Assembly: GCA_023420435.1 (NCBI GenBank)
Contig: JAEZWE010000213.1
Coordinates: 1 to 15,145 of the forward strand
DNA length: 15,145 bases
Reading direction: 5' to 3'
Source: Bacteroidota bacterium
GTDB taxonomy: Bacteria; Bacteroidota; Bacteroidia; Flavobacteriales; Weeksellaceae
Below, one piece after another: positions 14,701-15,145 of this stretch (positions are counted from its first letter, which is position 1; each line of letters starts with the position of its first letter). Under the pieces are notes generated by a model that did no database searches, was not told the DNA's origin, and was given only the letters and a program-made list of their open reading frames with translations. The position numbers and the translations under genes were made by a program.

Positions 14701-15145
14701 TGGATGAAAGCATTTCACAACTGAATGTTCAGTTTCAGATGGTGGCATTTAATGATGTACAGACAAAAACGGTAGATGTAAAAATCAAAAACGAAAAGAA
14801 AAATCTTCGCATAGAAACGGTAACATTCCGCGATAAATTGGAACCGAATTCCAAAGAAAAATGGAGCGTGAAAATTTTAGGTGATGACAAAGAAAAAATT
14901 AACGCTGAAGTTTTAGCTAATATGTATGATATGAGTTTGGATCAGTTTGCGGTGAACAAATATTCGTGGCAAACGCTTTTCCAAAGTCCTTATTATATAG
15001 TAGGTTATGATATTAGAAGCCGTTTGTCTCAGCAATATTTTGCAAAAAGAGTGGAATATTTAAGACAATATTTAATTGAAATTCCGGAATTTAACTGGTT
15101 TGACGGTGGAATTTATGGAGGAAGAATTACAAGGCAATATGCAGT
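11739..15145 (+). CDS. Alpha-2-macroglobulin family protein (3' end beyond window)
   Basis: A bacterial alpha-2-macroglobulin-like protein, a family thought to trap or inhibit attacking proteases at the cell surface or in the periplasm. Translation from ATG 11739 stays open for about 1135 codons to the window edge, with no stop. The N-terminus MKHLNKLFFIFLFLGSFYSMKAQ is a signal peptide with likely cleavage after Gln23 and no lipobox. Residues 24-540 are a long region of unknown fold. The MG2 hallmark AQVFLDRAIYRPGQTVYFKV begins at about 541 (R551-P552-G553), followed by the linker motif VEEYKRPKFEV near 641 and further macroglobulin-like beta domains, for example FLEVIQPKDEFKRGEKAKIYV near 926. 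The thioester region (CxEQ), if present, would be beyond the window. Full flavobacterial members are much longer than this segment. The gene diverges from the UbiA-like gene. Confidence 0.9.
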   Translation, partial: MKHLNKLFFIFLFLGSFYSMKAQNYYDTQWKKIETNYKHGLYKSNLPVILEIQKRAIQEDNAIQLIKSLKAEFSIVNQTEDDTQNDAASKFFAKLQSMNSSLKGEDKVVFKVLLGEFFQEYYDNESWEIDQRTNINNQDFAQIETWSKLDFKNFLSKNYSELEAEKSALKQIKMAKYKEIFYNVENLDYFPTLFDWNATKQIDFLKDGQLFTPNELKVNHAKINAIYDELVAGNSGNPKLYFQHQKINYNCYFTNCKDKLSQLQNLYKSSTDGDYKVLIAEEIVDELIQDKKHLEALSLIESVKKLYPNSKFLNNIKNKENSIVSPSLIIHYETETQSNKPIHIIAEHKNVDQFSLNIYETEDLQGFMNHVYDSYRNKFASVKKTLVRKENFEIHNRKDYQTYKTSYEIKPLPSGIYLVEYVVENAINSTFYFIASENRIIDFQKNDYGKKEDIEKLVNRENGKEFANSNIDFYEYIYNKPLVKTSTKTDKKGTFVFPKSVNTEYYRYYLLKSSDNNYQLVNHYGNQRNYDPRIVHDNEIAQVFLDRAIYRPGQTVYFKVIATALNGETKKEKVAENVKLNIILHDANDEEVSKQILTTNEFGSVHGIFKLPKGKLNGNFSIRVDNDDDEVSDYSIEGYKNFQVEEYKRPKFEVTFEPIKDEYKYGQTLELKGKAVMFSGVPLSNSTVNYEIKKKNIRWMYFWWYPRGNDNENSILGSVKTNDKGEFTIKVDLKKDETLDGIQVDNYEIEASVTDINGETQSATENVKVASVTHFIKADNIGNVFADENVKLNVETKNYNEQNLKKSYNVKLAKLQEPQRIIRENFKSKIQDLPQLSESEFIQKFPQDFFDKNDDIKNWKTEKIIVQRVENQTNSNDIKQPQTLDLGKLEPGTYELELFNIEGKDTIKSVQHFQVWDKRFLRDSQKPFLEVIQPKDEFKRGEKAKIYVYSAIPDALVNVFVQNGNGETKTETQKMKNGVLVYEVPVPMDESISQLNVQFQMVAFNDVQTKTVDVKIKNEKKNLRIETVTFRDKLEPNSKEKWSVKILGDDKEKINAEVLANMYDMSLDQFAVNKYSWQTLFQSPYYIVGYDIRSRLSQQYFAKRVEYLRQYLIEIPEFNWFDGGIYGGRITRQYA

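Noticed and set aside
12720..14748. Several minus-strand open frames of 65-105 codons
   Set aside because: All lie opposite the continuous alpha-2-macroglobulin frame, which has a signal peptide and MG2 motif; they are antisense shadows.
6786..15145. MtgA and the alpha-2-macroglobulin as a paired defence/repair system, like PbpC with YfhM in proteobacteria
   Set aside because: The genes are over 4 kb apart, separated by a minus-strand cluster, and MtgA is not PbpC; proximity alone is too weak.

Overview
The window looks like chromosomal DNA from a flavobacterium, most likely a Chryseobacterium/Kaistella-type member of the Weeksellaceae. The sequence is AT-rich. Several promoters fit the Bacteroidetes pattern TTG-N17-23-TAnnTTTG, Shine-Dalgarno sequences are absent or weak, and exported proteins have typical flavobacterial signal peptides. 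The gene content (fused E1 2-oxoacid dehydrogenase, DUF721 next to recF, a UbiA-like protein, a large alpha-2-macroglobulin) also fits. Placement below family level is an inference from protein resemblance, not a search.

Layout. 1-1440: 3' end of a fused alpha/beta E1 dehydrogenase gene with a clean terminator. 1442-3328: two interrupted genes, a small unknown gene (minus strand) with one in-frame TAA and a dihydrolipoyl dehydrogenase (E3, lpdA) gene with two in-frame TAA codons, each replacing an expected lysine, followed by a terminator. 3340-4825: a patatin-like hydrolase and a convergent ABC-type ATPase. 4906-5620: a secreted small protein and a tRNA-Arg(ACG), both minus strand and each with its own hairpin terminator. 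5665-6714: a substrate-binding lipoprotein of the iron/cobalamin type. 6786-9473: mtgA plus a multi-pass membrane protein of the misleadingly named 'site-specific recombinase' family (SpecificRecomb), apparently one operon. 9451-11679: a minus-strand cluster of a UbiA-like membrane protein, recF and DUF721, with a heptamer/inverted repeat between recF and DUF721. 11739-15145: the first about 1135 codons of an alpha-2-macroglobulin-family protein that runs off the window.

How the genes work together. E1 and E3 are parts of the same class of 2-oxoacid dehydrogenase complex, so a broken E3 beside an intact E1 is the main biological puzzle. mtgA polymerises glycan strands in the cell wall. RecF and the DUF721 protein belong to DNA repair/replication, a pairing seen in many bacteria. 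No mobile element, CRISPR array, defence system or phage gene was found. Most of the window is ordinary housekeeping; the items worth a second look are the three TAA interruptions confined to 1.5 kb, the TTAGNNN heptamer array, the membrane 'recombinase', and an altered nucleophile elbow in the patatin.
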